From Paludibacteraceae bacterium (GTDB taxonomy: Bacteria > Bacteroidota > Bacteroidia > Bacteroidales > Paludibacteraceae), in contig JAFUEI010000052.1 of NCBI GenBank assembly GCA_017464025.1, positions 1-64,000 on the forward strand: a stretch of DNA of 64,000 nucleotides, in the 5' to 3' direction. How positions within the stretch are numbered: the stretch's first letter is position 1; every line of letters begins with the position of its first letter. Both the position numbers and the translations under genes were made by a program. Below the pieces are notes generated by a model. It was not told the DNA's origin and made no database searches. It was given only the letters and a program-made list of their open reading frames with translations. This document shows positions 51,030-59,506 of this stretch, one piece after another.

Positions 51030-53120
51030 ATGAAACGACTGCTTATTATTCCTGTAATGGCTGTTACACTCATGGCTTGCAACCGACAGAACCCCCTGTT
51101 GTCTGACGAGGCCACTCCGTACGGTGTGCCCGCTTTCGACAAGATTGAACTGCGTCACTATGAGCCCGCTTTCCGCGAGGCCATCCGCCAATATGAGGCC
51201 GAGATTGACGCCATCACCGGCAACCCCGAAGCCCCCTCCTTTGAGAATACCGTCGTAGCCCTTGACCGTAGCGGCGCACTGCTCAGCCGCGTGGAAGGCG
51301 CCTTCTTCAACATCCTTGAAGCCGATGGCAACGATGAGATGGATGCCATTGCCGAAAAAGTAACCCCGCTGGTGACGCAACTGAGCGACAATATCCTGCT
51401 TAATGCCGGTCTGTTCAATCGCATCAAGCAGGTTTATGCAGGACGCGACACGCTGAACCTTACCCCCGAGCAGATGCGTCTGCTCACCGAGACCTACAAG
51501 AACTTCGTCAACAATGGTGCTGACCTCAAGCCCGAACAGCAGGAACGCCTTCGGCAAATCAACCAAGAGCTCTCGCTGCTCTCGCTCAAGTTTGGTAACA
51601 ACGTGGTGGCCGAAACCAACAGCATCCGCCGTTTTATCACCGATGAGGCGGAACTTGACGGTCTGCCCGAATCGGCCAAACAGGCTGCCGCCGAAGAAGC
51701 CGAAGCTGCCGGCCATCCGGGCGAATGGCTGTTCACACCCAAGCGCACCAGTTTCACCCCTGTGCTGCAATACTGCCGCAACCGCGAACTCCGCCGGCAA
51801 CTTCTGATGGATTACACCATCCGCGGCAACCGCGACAACGAGAACGACAACAAGTCTGTCATCAACCAGACCATGCGTCTCCGCATCGAGAAGGCCCGGC
51901 TCTTCGGCTACAATTGCCCGGCCGACTATATCCTCAACGACTGCATGGCCAAAGACAGCCGCACTGTCAACGACTTCCTCGCCTCCGTATGGACACCTTC
52001 GCTTCAGGCGGCCCGCAGGGAAGCTGCCGCATTGCAGCAACTGCTGGACAACGACCTTCCCGGAGAGCAGCTGCAACCCTGGGACTGGTGGTACTACGCC
52101 GAGAAACTGCGGGCGGAGAAATACGCCCTCAACGAGGAAGAACTCAAGCCCTACTTCGAACTGGGCAACGTCCGTCGCGGTGTCTTCCAACTGGCAAACA
52201 GGCTCTACGGTCTTCACTTCGAGCAGCTGCACGATATGCCGGTGTATAACAAGGAGGTCGAGGTCTTCAAAGTGACCGACGCTGCCGGCAATCTGGTAGG
52301 CATCCTCTATACCGACTATTTCCCCCGTGCCGGCAAGCGCCCGGGAGCTTGGATGAACGACATCTGCTCACAGTATGTCGATGCCGACGGTATGGATCAC
52401 CGTCCCGTCATCATCAATGTAGGCAACTTCAACAAGCCGACCAAAGACAATCCCTCACTCCTCTCAATGGACGATGTGGAGACACTCTTCCACGAGTTCG
52501 GCCATGCCCTGCACGGACTGCTTTCGCAAGCCACCTACAAGACGCTCTCCGGCACCAATGTTCCGCGCGACTTCGTAGAGATGCCCTCGCAATTTATGGA
52601 GAACTACTGCTATCAGCCCGAAATCATGCGCACCTATGCTTTCCACTATCAGACCGGCGAGGTGATGCCCGATTCGCTGATTGAGAAAATCAATCGCGCC
52701 GGCAAGTTCAATCAGGGTTTCGTGGAAACCGAACTGCTCTCCGCTTCCATCCTTGATATGGACTACCATTGCCTCACCACGGCCGACACCATCGATGTAA
52801 ATGCTTTCGAGGCGGCCTCAATGGCACGGATGCAAATGATTCCCGAAATAATCGTGCGCTATCGCTCCACCTTCTACAACCACATCTTCACCACCGGCTA
52901 TGAAGCCGGCTACTACAGCTACACCTGGTCGGCCGTGCTCGACTCTGATGCCTTCGAGGCATTCCGCGAAACAGGCGACATTCTCAATCCGGAAGTGGCG
53001 GCACGTTTCCGCCACATGCTCGAGCAAGGCGGCACACGCGATGCGCAGGAATTGTGGGAAGAGTTCCGCGGTCGCAAGGCAGACCCGCAGTATCTGCTGC
53101 GTAAGAAAGGGTTCATGTAA
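51030..53120 (+). CDS. dcp: M3-family metallopeptidase lipoprotein (peptidyl-dipeptidase Dcp type)
   Basis: A 696-residue zinc peptidase. The signal is short with a lipobox (MKRLLIIPVMAVTLMAC), so it is probably membrane-attached in the periplasm, unlike cytoplasmic oligopeptidase A. The zinc site is H488-E-F-G-H492 in VETLFHEFGHALHGLLS, followed by VPRDFVEMPSQFMENYCY, which provides the third ligand E. Other conserved parts are FEELHDMPVYNKEVEVF-like sequence (FEQLHDMPVYNKEVEVFKV) and the C-terminal substrate region TGYEAGYYSYTWSAVLDSDAFEAF. It removes dipeptides from C-termini of peptides. It starts 12 bases after the Ser-rich lipoprotein gene. OpdA-like activity cannot be excluded. Confidence 0.92.
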   Translation: MKRLLIIPVMAVTLMACNRQNPLLSDEATPYGVPAFDKIELRHYEPAFREAIRQYEAEIDAITGNPEAPSFENTVVALDRSGALLSRVEGAFFNILEADGNDEMDAIAEKVTPLVTQLSDNILLNAGLFNRIKQVYAGRDTLNLTPEQMRLLTETYKNFVNNGADLKPEQQERLRQINQELSLLSLKFGNNVVAETNSIRRFITDEAELDGLPESAKQAAAEEAEAAGHPGEWLFTPKRTSFTPVLQYCRNRELRRQLLMDYTIRGNRDNENDNKSVINQTMRLRIEKARLFGYNCPADYILNDCMAKDSRTVNDFLASVWTPSLQAARREAAALQQLLDNDLPGEQLQPWDWWYYAEKLRAEKYALNEEELKPYFELGNVRRGVFQLANRLYGLHFEQLHDMPVYNKEVEVFKVTDAAGNLVGILYTDYFPRAGKRPGAWMNDICSQYVDADGMDHRPVIINVGNFNKPTKDNPSLLSMDDVETLFHEFGHALHGLLSQATYKTLSGTNVPRDFVEMPSQFMENYCYQPEIMRTYAFHYQTGEVMPDSLIEKINRAGKFNQGFVETELLSASILDMDYHCLTTADTIDVNAFEAASMARMQMIPEIIVRYRSTFYNHIFTTGYEAGYYSYTWSAVLDSDAFEAFRETGDILNPEVAARFRHMLEQGGTRDAQELWEEFRGRKADPQYLLRKKGFM

Positions 53121-53129
53121 CCCCCTGCA

Positions 53130-54044
53130 ATGTATAATCTGCTGAAGCATATCACCGGGTTGGGATGGGTGGCTGCCATATTGCTGTCACTCCTCCTGCT
53201 CGGTTTATGGGTCCCTTCTTTCATCGCCAATCCCCTCTTGTGCGCTGTCACGTGTACGCTGGCGCTCTTCAATGCCATGCTGCTGATAGCCCTACTCTAC
53301 CGCACCGGTGTTACGCGTGTACTCTCCGGAATGCCAATGGTGTGCTACCTCTGCTTGATGGGCATGATGCCCGCCCTTCACACCCTGTGGCAAAGTCAGG
53401 TAGCCGTGCTGTGCCTGCTGACAATCATCTTGCTGCTCCACCTTTCTTGGCGCAAAAACCCCGCCGTACAAGAATCTTTCGGGGCTACTCTCCTGCTTTG
53501 CGCGGCTGGCCTGTTTATGCCCGATATGCTGGTATTTGTCCCTTTGTTGTGGGGAGGGATGATGACGCAGCGCGCCTTCTCTGTCCGGACGTGGATGGCT
53601 TCGCTTACCGCTATAGCGCTGGTGGCACTCTATGGATGGATAGCTTGGCATTGGTTCGACTGGACGCTACGGCTGGCCTCGCCCTACGAAGCTTTTCTTC
53701 TCCGAAATGTAGGATTGCCTTCCGGCGAAATTATACCGGCCGCTCTGATCGTTCTTTTCGGCTTTTTTTTCGCCGTATGCGGCCTGTTGGACTACAATAG
53801 GGAGAATGTATCCGTCCAATCGCTTTTCGTTATTCTGACAGCCATTCTGCTGGTGGCCGGCATATTGATGTTCTTTCCGCCGGTGCTGTTCCCCTCTGCC
53901 GCTGCGGCAGCCGTATGCGCGACAGCCGGTCTGGCAGCCGTGTTCTTCACGTCACACCAGAGCCTCTTCGCGGGAATAAGTTTTTTGCTGTTTCTGCTTC
54001 TGCCGGTAGCCGTTACGCTGCTGCACTTTTTCGGCATCTATTGA
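53130..54044 (+). CDS. Polytopic membrane protein of unknown function
   Basis: A 304-residue integral inner-membrane protein with about nine hydrophobic helices and few charged residues. Segments include GWVAAILLSLLLLGLWVPSFIA, TLALFNAMLLIALLYRTG, VAVLCLLTIILLLHLSW, LIVLFGFFFAVCGLLDYNREN and LFAGISFLLFLLLPVAVTLLHFF. The loop NYRENVSVQ-type motif (DYNRENVSVQSLF) could be conserved. No family is recognised. It starts 9 bases after the M3 peptidase gene and is probably the last gene of the run that begins with ileS. It converges on a minus-strand barrel gene 27 bases away with no terminator hairpin between them. Confidence 0.72.
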   Translation: MYNLLKHITGLGWVAAILLSLLLLGLWVPSFIANPLLCAVTCTLALFNAMLLIALLYRTGVTRVLSGMPMVCYLCLMGMMPALHTLWQSQVAVLCLLTIILLLHLSWRKNPAVQESFGATLLLCAAGLFMPDMLVFVPLLWGGMMTQRAFSVRTWMASLTAIALVALYGWIAWHWFDWTLRLASPYEAFLLRNVGLPSGEIIPAALIVLFGFFFAVCGLLDYNRENVSVQSLFVILTAILLVAGILMFFPPVLFPSAAAAAVCATAGLAAVFFTSHQSLFAGISFLLFLLLPVAVTLLHFFGIY

Positions 54045-54071
54045 CAATCGTTTCTCGCTGCCTGTTCGGTG

Positions 54072-54833
54072 TCAGAACCGATAGGAGAAACTCACATGCC
54101 AGTTCCAGTCGCGTACGAAAGAACCTTGGGCCGTGGTCTGCCGGCGGGCCACGTTGTTCAAACCGAAATCATAGCCCGCTGTCAACCGGTAGCGGTCCCA
54201 TTGCAGACCGCCTCCTACTCCCAATTGGAAACTGAAACGCCACAAGTCGCCCGCACCGTATTGCTCATAAGACGACGTCCGAAGCCCTTGCTGCTCAATC
54301 CAGGCGCGGGTCGCATCGCTGAGCGAAGTCTCCATATTGTCCTGACGCGCCAGACCTACCTGAAACTGCGGACCGCCATAGAACACCATGGCTAATTGCC
54401 GCCACAACTTCTGCTCGTAAGTGAGCCGGAGCGGCACCGACAAAGTGTGTTTCAGAATATGATGCTCAATATATTGCGCTCCCTGTGTACCGGTTCCTAC
54501 TGCTGCAAAATGCTGTGGATTGATGCCATAGGCAAGTGCATACTGCACTCCCGTCTGCAGAGCTAAATGATACGGCAGATTCAAGTCGGCAAGTGCGCCT
54601 ATTCTGCCGCCATGGAAATAGATGTCGGAAAACGACTTCCCGGGCGAGTTCTCCCATTGCTGTATATAGCCGCCCTCTATCCGCCACGACACGGAAAAAC
54701 GGTAGGCGCTGTTCTCTTCCGCTGCACGGCGGGCTTCCTCAGCCTGAAAATCGATATTATTTTTACTCTCCTGCGCGCTAACAACAGGTGAAAAGAGCAA
54801 CACCATCAGCAGGAAAAAGAGGTAACGATTCAT
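54072..54833 (-). CDS. Outer-membrane beta-barrel protein
   Basis: A 253-residue protein with signal peptide MNRYLFFLLMVLLFSPVVSAQ. A helical, charged stretch of about 25 residues (ESKNNIDFQAEEARRAAEENSAYRF) precedes a barrel of about eight to ten strands (SVSWRIEGGYIQQW, SFSDIYFHGGRIGALADLNLPYHLALQTGVQYALAY, HTLSVPLRLTYEQKLW, MVFYGGPQFQVGLARQ, FQLGVGGGLQWDRYRLTAGYDFGLNNVA). It ends WHVSFSYRF, a terminal Phe. It looks like an OmpX/porT-like small barrel; no specific function is assigned. It is divergent from recO, and the two promoters face away from each other in a 72-base gap. Confidence 0.8.
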   Translation of the reverse strand: MNRYLFFLLMVLLFSPVVSAQESKNNIDFQAEEARRAAEENSAYRFSVSWRIEGGYIQQWENSPGKSFSDIYFHGGRIGALADLNLPYHLALQTGVQYALAYGINPQHFAAVGTGTQGAQYIEHHILKHTLSVPLRLTYEQKLWRQLAMVFYGGPQFQVGLARQDNMETSLSDATRAWIEQQGLRTSSYEQYGAGDLWRFSFQLGVGGGLQWDRYRLTAGYDFGLNNVARRQTTAQGSFVRDWNWHVSFSYRF

Positions 54834-54853
54834 CGTAATGCACTATTTTGCTG

Positions 54854-54884
54854 CAAAGGTAAGGCAAAATGCGGACATATCAAA
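54854..54884 (-). promoter_or_regulatory. Promoter of the 253-residue barrel gene
   Basis: TACCTTTG (plus CAAAGGTA, 54854-54861) and TTTG (plus CAAA, 54881-54884) are 19 bases apart. Confidence 0.76.
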
Positions 54885-54893
54885 ATAATTGTG

Positions 54894-54901
54894 TAACTTT
54901 G
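54894..54901 (+). promoter_or_regulatory. -7 element of recO, adjoining the start codon
   Basis: TAACTTTG is followed by CAAC and then the GTG start of recO. No TTTG is seen at the -33 position. Confidence 0.55.
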
Positions 54902-54905
54902 CAAC

Positions 54906-55529
54906 GTGCAAATCCGTACTGAAGCCATCGTCCTCCATCTGCAGCATCACTCCGACCGCATCTCGATACTGCATCTCTACACCCGCGAAAGCGGACGCAT
55001 GGCCTATTTGGTGTACGGAATCAACGGAAAGCGCGCCCATGCCCAACGAGCCGCTTTGCAACCTTTTTCGCTTGTGGAGATAGAAGCCGTGCACCACGCA
55101 GGTCGCACCATGCAGCAGCTCTCAAAGGCCCATCTAAGTTATGTGCCGCAGCAGAGCGGAAGCGACATACGCCGTCGCACCGTAGGTATGTTTATGGCCG
55201 AGATTCTGCTCCGCACACTCACGCATCCGCTGGCCGACGACTATCTGTTCGCATGGCTCCGCCAGATGGTGGTTGAATTGGACACTACGCCTCATCCCGA
55301 GAACCTGCACCTGCAATTCATGACAGGACTTACCGATTTTCTGGGTATCACGCCCGACTGGGAACGGGAAGATGCCGTGCTCCAGCAGCTCGCTGACGGC
55401 GAATCGCCCGTGCTCTCCCGCCCGCAACGCCAGCAGTTGCTCGACCGTCTCTGCCGCTATTATGCCGCACAAATCGACGGTTTCCAGACACCCGCCTCCC
55501 TTGCCGTTCTCGAAGAACTGTACGACTGA
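54906..55529 (+). CDS. recO: DNA repair protein RecO (GTG start)
   Basis: A 207-residue protein that loads RecA together with RecR at gaps and anneals single strands. The GTG at 54906 gives (M)QIRTEAIVLHLQHHSDRISILHLYTRESGRMAYLVYGINGKRAH. That matches the family N-terminal OB-fold pattern, so a later ATG would delete conserved strands. The C-terminal helical domain follows (MAEILLRTLTHPLADDYLFAWLRQMVVELD ... HLQFMTGLTDFLGITPDW). It is shorter than the usual roughly 240 residues. The start codon lies 4 bases from a -7 element, which points to a leaderless mRNA. It ends 14 bases before the converging barrel gene. Confidence 0.88.
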   Translation: MQIRTEAIVLHLQHHSDRISILHLYTRESGRMAYLVYGINGKRAHAQRAALQPFSLVEIEAVHHAGRTMQQLSKAHLSYVPQQSGSDIRRRTVGMFMAEILLRTLTHPLADDYLFAWLRQMVVELDTTPHPENLHLQFMTGLTDFLGITPDWEREDAVLQQLADGESPVLSRPQRQQLLDRLCRYYAAQIDGFQTPASLAVLEELYD

Positions 55530-55543
55530 TTCCGCCTGCCTTT

Positions 55544-56455
55544 CTATTGGTCGAGTTCGCAGCGGCAGTGTTCCTGCCGGTGATATACATTCCACAAAAC
55601 GGTCAGCCTTATGCCTGCCTCCCAACTGTTATATCCGCCTGTCAGACGGGTATCTGTCAGACTGTTGATTCGCAATGTCCGGTGCAGGTTGTCTTCCGAC
55701 TGGGTGAACGGATTCAGGTCAACGCCGGAATAATCAGTCAGCGGCAGCTCCTGCCGGCTGCCGGCATGGATGCCGTAAACACCATACACGGCCGCACGCA
55801 CCACCGTCTTCCGGCCGGCACCAAAAGACGCTCCCAACTCCACAGTCGGAGCAATGCACAGCGGCCGCGAAGCAGACCTCCCTGACGTCTGGTACGCGCT
55901 TCGTTCGTAAAAGCCGTAATCCGGACGATTCGTGATATAGTCGGCGGCCCATCGCTCATACTGACCGGCCGTCTGCAAATCGGTACGGGTGGTATAGGAA
56001 GCAGACAAGGCATAGCGCAGCCGCATGCCGGCCAGAAAGTAAAACGGACTGCCGCTCTGCCAGCCGGCCATTACTGACAGCTGCCCGCTGAGGCGCGAAC
56101 CGCTTTCCCGTAGCGATGAATAGGTATATACATAATCGTGTCCCTCGCCGGTGATGTCCACCGCCGGACGGGAATCGGAATAGGTATCTATACCCAACCC
56201 GTACTGCTGCCAGGAGGCTCCCAAGCCCGCTTGAAAGAGAAATCCTCGGTAGTTCAGGTCATACAGCAGCATCCCTTCTGCAGCGCCGCCAATAGCTGGA
56301 CTCACGGCAGGGGCTTCCGACAGCTGCATACCGGAAACGCCACCTGCAACGGACAGACCTATATAATGGCCGGTGGGCGGAACAGCGGCAACCGTGGCGG
56401 ATACAGAAAGCACCAGTATCACTGCCAAACAACGAATATCCGACGTCCTTCTCAT
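55544..56455 (-). CDS. Small outer-membrane barrel, last gene of the adhesin operon
   Basis: A 303-residue protein with a signal peptide (MRRTSDIRCLAVILVLSVSATVAAV). It then has amphipathic strands (HYIGLSVAGGVSGMQL, GAAEGMLLYDLNYRGFLFQAGLGASWQQYGLG, RLSGQLSVMAGWQSGSPFYFLAGMRLRYALSASY, TVELGASFGAGRKTVVRAAVYGVYGIHAG, WEAGIRLTVLWNVY). It looks like an outer-membrane barrel with long loops. The last residues (HRQEHCRCELDQ) are not a classical barrel end. Its start overlaps the stop of the upstream surface protein gene (ATGA), so it is made together with it. It lacks the PorP/SprF N-terminal signature, so a role like that of SprF is only a guess. Confidence 0.75.
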   Translation of the reverse strand: MRRTSDIRCLAVILVLSVSATVAAVPPTGHYIGLSVAGGVSGMQLSEAPAVSPAIGGAAEGMLLYDLNYRGFLFQAGLGASWQQYGLGIDTYSDSRPAVDITGEGHDYVYTYSSLRESGSRLSGQLSVMAGWQSGSPFYFLAGMRLRYALSASYTTRTDLQTAGQYERWAADYITNRPDYGFYERSAYQTSGRSASRPLCIAPTVELGASFGAGRKTVVRAAVYGVYGIHAGSRQELPLTDYSGVDLNPFTQSEDNLHRTLRINSLTDTRLTGGYNSWEAGIRLTVLWNVYHRQEHCRCELDQ

Positions 56456-59400
56456 AGCTCTTGCAGTACATTAAGATTCACCTCCTGCCCTACCACATTG
56501 TACCAGCGCTCACCCTTGCGGATATACAGACACCCTTCATACACGACCTTGTTCAGGCAGTCCGATGCCTTCAGCACTTTCTCCGCCGTAGCGCCGTCAG
56601 CCACTATCGGGCATGAACGGATTCCCGTCGTCTCACCCTCTCTAAGCAACGACACATAATAGCTGTGACCGGCATCCGAATTGTCAACGGGAATATAGGC
56701 CTGGTTGGCCCCCGCAACCGGAAGGCCGTCCCTATACCATTGATAACCCGTAAAACCGTATTCCTTGGCGGCATCGCCCAATACTCCTATCCAGCCGTTA
56801 CCCTCTTTCCGCCCGAGAATCTGCACCGGATAGCCCACCTCAAGCACAACCGTGCGCTCCTCGGCCACACAGAACGGGGTGAGGAATTGCACCACAGCCG
56901 TATAATGCCCGGCTCTGATGCCTTCAGGCAGCGGGAGGATTACGTCTTCGTCCTTTGCAAAACGGTATTGCGCTTCCAGACCCGCCTGCTGTGCCGCCGC
57001 ATCAGGCAGGATGCTTATGCTGTCCATCCGCCCGCTCTGCAGCACAACGTCAATGGCGGCGGACAGTCCGGCCGACGGACATACAAAGGCCGTATCCGGC
57101 AGCGCCACTTCCAACCGCGGCTCCACATAGAACTCCACCTCCGCTATACTGTCGCACGAGCAGTCCTCGCTGTAGCGATGCGGCCAACGCCCCGTATAAG
57201 TGCCCGAAGCGGTAATCGGTACCGTCTCCTTGCCGTTGAAGAACTGATAGGGCAGGTCGCGCGCACAAAGCGTGTCTTTTACGTACGATGTCTGCAGGTC
57301 GTGCACGTACAGATTGAATACGGCCACGCTGTCACAACCGCCGCCCACCGTGTAGTGGGTCGTGTCGGAGAAGGTGTTGAAATAGGTCTTGCCGTTGTAA
57401 GTGAACTGCTGCCCTTCGCACAAATGCTTGTTGAACACATATTCCTGAACGGAAATATCTTTCAGGTCAAGCCCTATAAGCAGCGAATCCTCACACTTGC
57501 GGTTGCCCATATAGGCGTATAGTTTCACGGTGTACTGCCCCCCTGCCGTCGGGTACGTATGTTTCACGTAGCGGTCGGCTGACGCGAGAACGGTGCCGTC
57601 GCCGAAGTCCCATACGAAGTCTTCCAGCTTCTGGGCCGTGACAATATCCTGGTTTACGCTCCGCTGGTCGTTATGCATCCGTACATAGCTCCGGTTTTCA
57701 AACGTAACCAAATGCTCGCAATTCACTGGCACGTCCGTATAGGCGGCCTGGGCTACGGGGAACCGGGGCAGACCGATGGCCTCCAGCTGGTAGTAACACT
57801 CCTTGTCCTCCGAAGGTTTTATCGGATTGATGACATCACATATATACAAGAACGTATCCGTCGGCTCGATGTTGAACGTCTGCTTGCGCGACAGTATGCT
57901 GCCTGGATTGTCCGCCCTGTACCAGCGGTATTCAAAGTTGTCAGGAGCCGTGAACTGGGTGTTGGCCTCCCCGCAGGTCAGGCCCTGCAGTTCGCCCGAC
58001 TCACAGCCGAGCGTAAAATAGGCATAACCGTAGTGGCCGCCCTGCGCACAGTCCGTAGTGGTCAGTCGGATGGTGATGTCCTGTCCGATATAGTTGCGCA
58101 GGCTCACCGATATCTCGGTCCACTCCTTCCACAGTACATGCTCGTTGTCGCTGATGATTTCTTCCGACCAGCCTGTCATGTCGCCATACCCGCACGAAAA
58201 GTCGGCACTGCTGCACTCCTTGTCCAGCTGCGTGTTGTTCACCAGTATGTCTAACGAGAAGTGCGCCTGCTGCACCTCGGGGTGATACTGGGCCGGCGTG
58301 TTCATCACGATGGCATATTTTATCTTCAATATGTCGCTCTCCCCCTCTTCTACGTGCAGTTTGTATTCTATACGCTCCGTTTCGTTGTTGATGTCCCAGT
58401 TGCCAAGCCTTACCGATGCCAGCTCCCCGGGAGGTATCGTTTTCAGCTTGTAGTTTGTTCGCGGGTCGTATTCGTTCTGCATGTAATGAATCGTATGCCG
58501 GCTGACGATGCTGGCATAGCCGTTGTCCACATAGTTGTTGCTGTATGTCTTGCTCGGAAGCGTTGTCGTCAGGCAATTCCGCTTGTTCAGGGTCATGTAG
58601 TCTATGCAACGCACCCCTTCAAAAACGATGAACGGCGTATAGACGGCATAGGCACTCATGTCCTCCCCGCAATGCGAACGGATATAGAACGTCTGTACCC
58701 CCTCCGACATATTGTGAATCTCTAAACTCTTTTCGGTCACATGCTCATAGAAGTGCCACTTCTGCTCGTTGGCATCATAGCTGCGGACCGTATAGTAATC
58801 CGCACTGCCGTTCCAGCTCAGCGTCACCACCCCGGCGCGGGAAGTATGGCTGATGCCGCTCGGCTGCTTGCAGTCGTTGAACTCATGAATCTCTATGTTG
58901 TCCACACATCCGGAAGGAGGATAATGCTCGCCCGCACCATTGAACCATACAATCACTAATTTGGCCGGCTTTCCGTCGCTCTCGAACTGCCGCGTCGCAT
59001 ATTGCCACGACATGGCCTGCGTCAGGGGGATACTGTCTATCTGATAGTCCTTCAGATAGGCCGGCAGACCCGCACCGTTGCCCGAATTAAGTGTCCTGCC
59101 ATCGGCGTCAGGTATCCAGAATAGATACAGCGCGTCCGAACCGGTGGGCTTGCCCAGTGCCTGCCAGTCAAAATAGAGGTTGTACTTCCCTTTGCCGAGT
59201 GTCAGCGCCCGGTAGGCCATCACCCACATTGCTTTCTCTGCATTATAGTCGGACGTTCCGCCACCATCTGCCGAGACATACAGGCCGTAATGACCGGAGG
59301 CGCTGTAGTTGCCCGGCTCCCCGATATACCACAGGTTGTTCAACTCTGCCTTGCGCTGTGCATTGGCAGCGGGGTTCAACACCCATTGCTCGCGCTCGGC

Positions 59401-59493
59401 TGCATCCTCAAAATCGCATACATATACCGGCCCGCCCGCCGTCAGCATCGCTGCTGCTGCAGACAGTAAGATACATATAAAGGTCCTCTTCAT
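56452..59493 (-). CDS. Large PKD-domain surface protein, paralogue of the gene at 61360
   Basis: A 1013-residue secreted protein (signal MKRTFICILLSAAAAMLTAGG). The order of parts is an N-terminal jelly-roll-like region (to about 190), an Fn3-like module (SGISHTSRAGVVTLSWNGSADYYTVRSY), and a lectin-like region with ELASVRLGNWDINNETERIEYKLHV and ITIRLTTTDCAQGGHYGYAYFTLGC. A PKD domain follows (FVWDFGDGTVLASADRYVKHTYPTAGGQYTVKLYAY), then repeated ESLCEGQ-type modules with D-T-T-H-Y. It ends YIRKGERWYNVVGQEVNLNVLQEL, a short tail like those on Bacteroidetes surface proteins; true T9SS sorting cannot be confirmed. The second paralogue shares the middle region closely. Probably an adhesin or matrix protein. 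Confidence 0.82.
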   Translation of the reverse strand: MKRTFICILLSAAAAMLTAGGPVYVCDFEDAAEREQWVLNPAANAQRKAELNNLWYIGEPGNYSASGHYGLYVSADGGGTSDYNAEKAMWVMAYRALTLGKGKYNLYFDWQALGKPTGSDALYLFWIPDADGRTLNSGNGAGLPAYLKDYQIDSIPLTQAMSWQYATRQFESDGKPAKLVIVWFNGAGEHYPPSGCVDNIEIHEFNDCKQPSGISHTSRAGVVTLSWNGSADYYTVRSYDANEQKWHFYEHVTEKSLEIHNMSEGVQTFYIRSHCGEDMSAYAVYTPFIVFEGVRCIDYMTLNKRNCLTTTLPSKTYSNNYVDNGYASIVSRHTIHYMQNEYDPRTNYKLKTIPPGELASVRLGNWDINNETERIEYKLHVEEGESDILKIKYAIVMNTPAQYHPEVQQAHFSLDILVNNTQLDKECSSADFSCGYGDMTGWSEEIISDNEHVLWKEWTEISVSLRNYIGQDITIRLTTTDCAQGGHYGYAYFTLGCESGELQGLTCGEANTQFTAPDNFEYRWYRADNPGSILSRKQTFNIEPTDTFLYICDVINPIKPSEDKECYYQLEAIGLPRFPVAQAAYTDVPVNCEHLVTFENRSYVRMHNDQRSVNQDIVTAQKLEDFVWDFGDGTVLASADRYVKHTYPTAGGQYTVKLYAYMGNRKCEDSLLIGLDLKDISVQEYVFNKHLCEGQQFTYNGKTYFNTFSDTTHYTVGGGCDSVAVFNLYVHDLQTSYVKDTLCARDLPYQFFNGKETVPITASGTYTGRWPHRYSEDCSCDSIAEVEFYVEPRLEVALPDTAFVCPSAGLSAAIDVVLQSGRMDSISILPDAAAQQAGLEAQYRFAKDEDVILPLPEGIRAGHYTAVVQFLTPFCVAEERTVVLEVGYPVQILGRKEGNGWIGVLGDAAKEYGFTGYQWYRDGLPVAGANQAYIPVDNSDAGHSYYVSLLREGETTGIRSCPIVADGATAEKVLKASDCLNKVVYEGCLYIRKGERWYNVVGQEVNLNVLQEL

Positions 59494-59506
59494 AGTCCGT
59501 TCGCTC

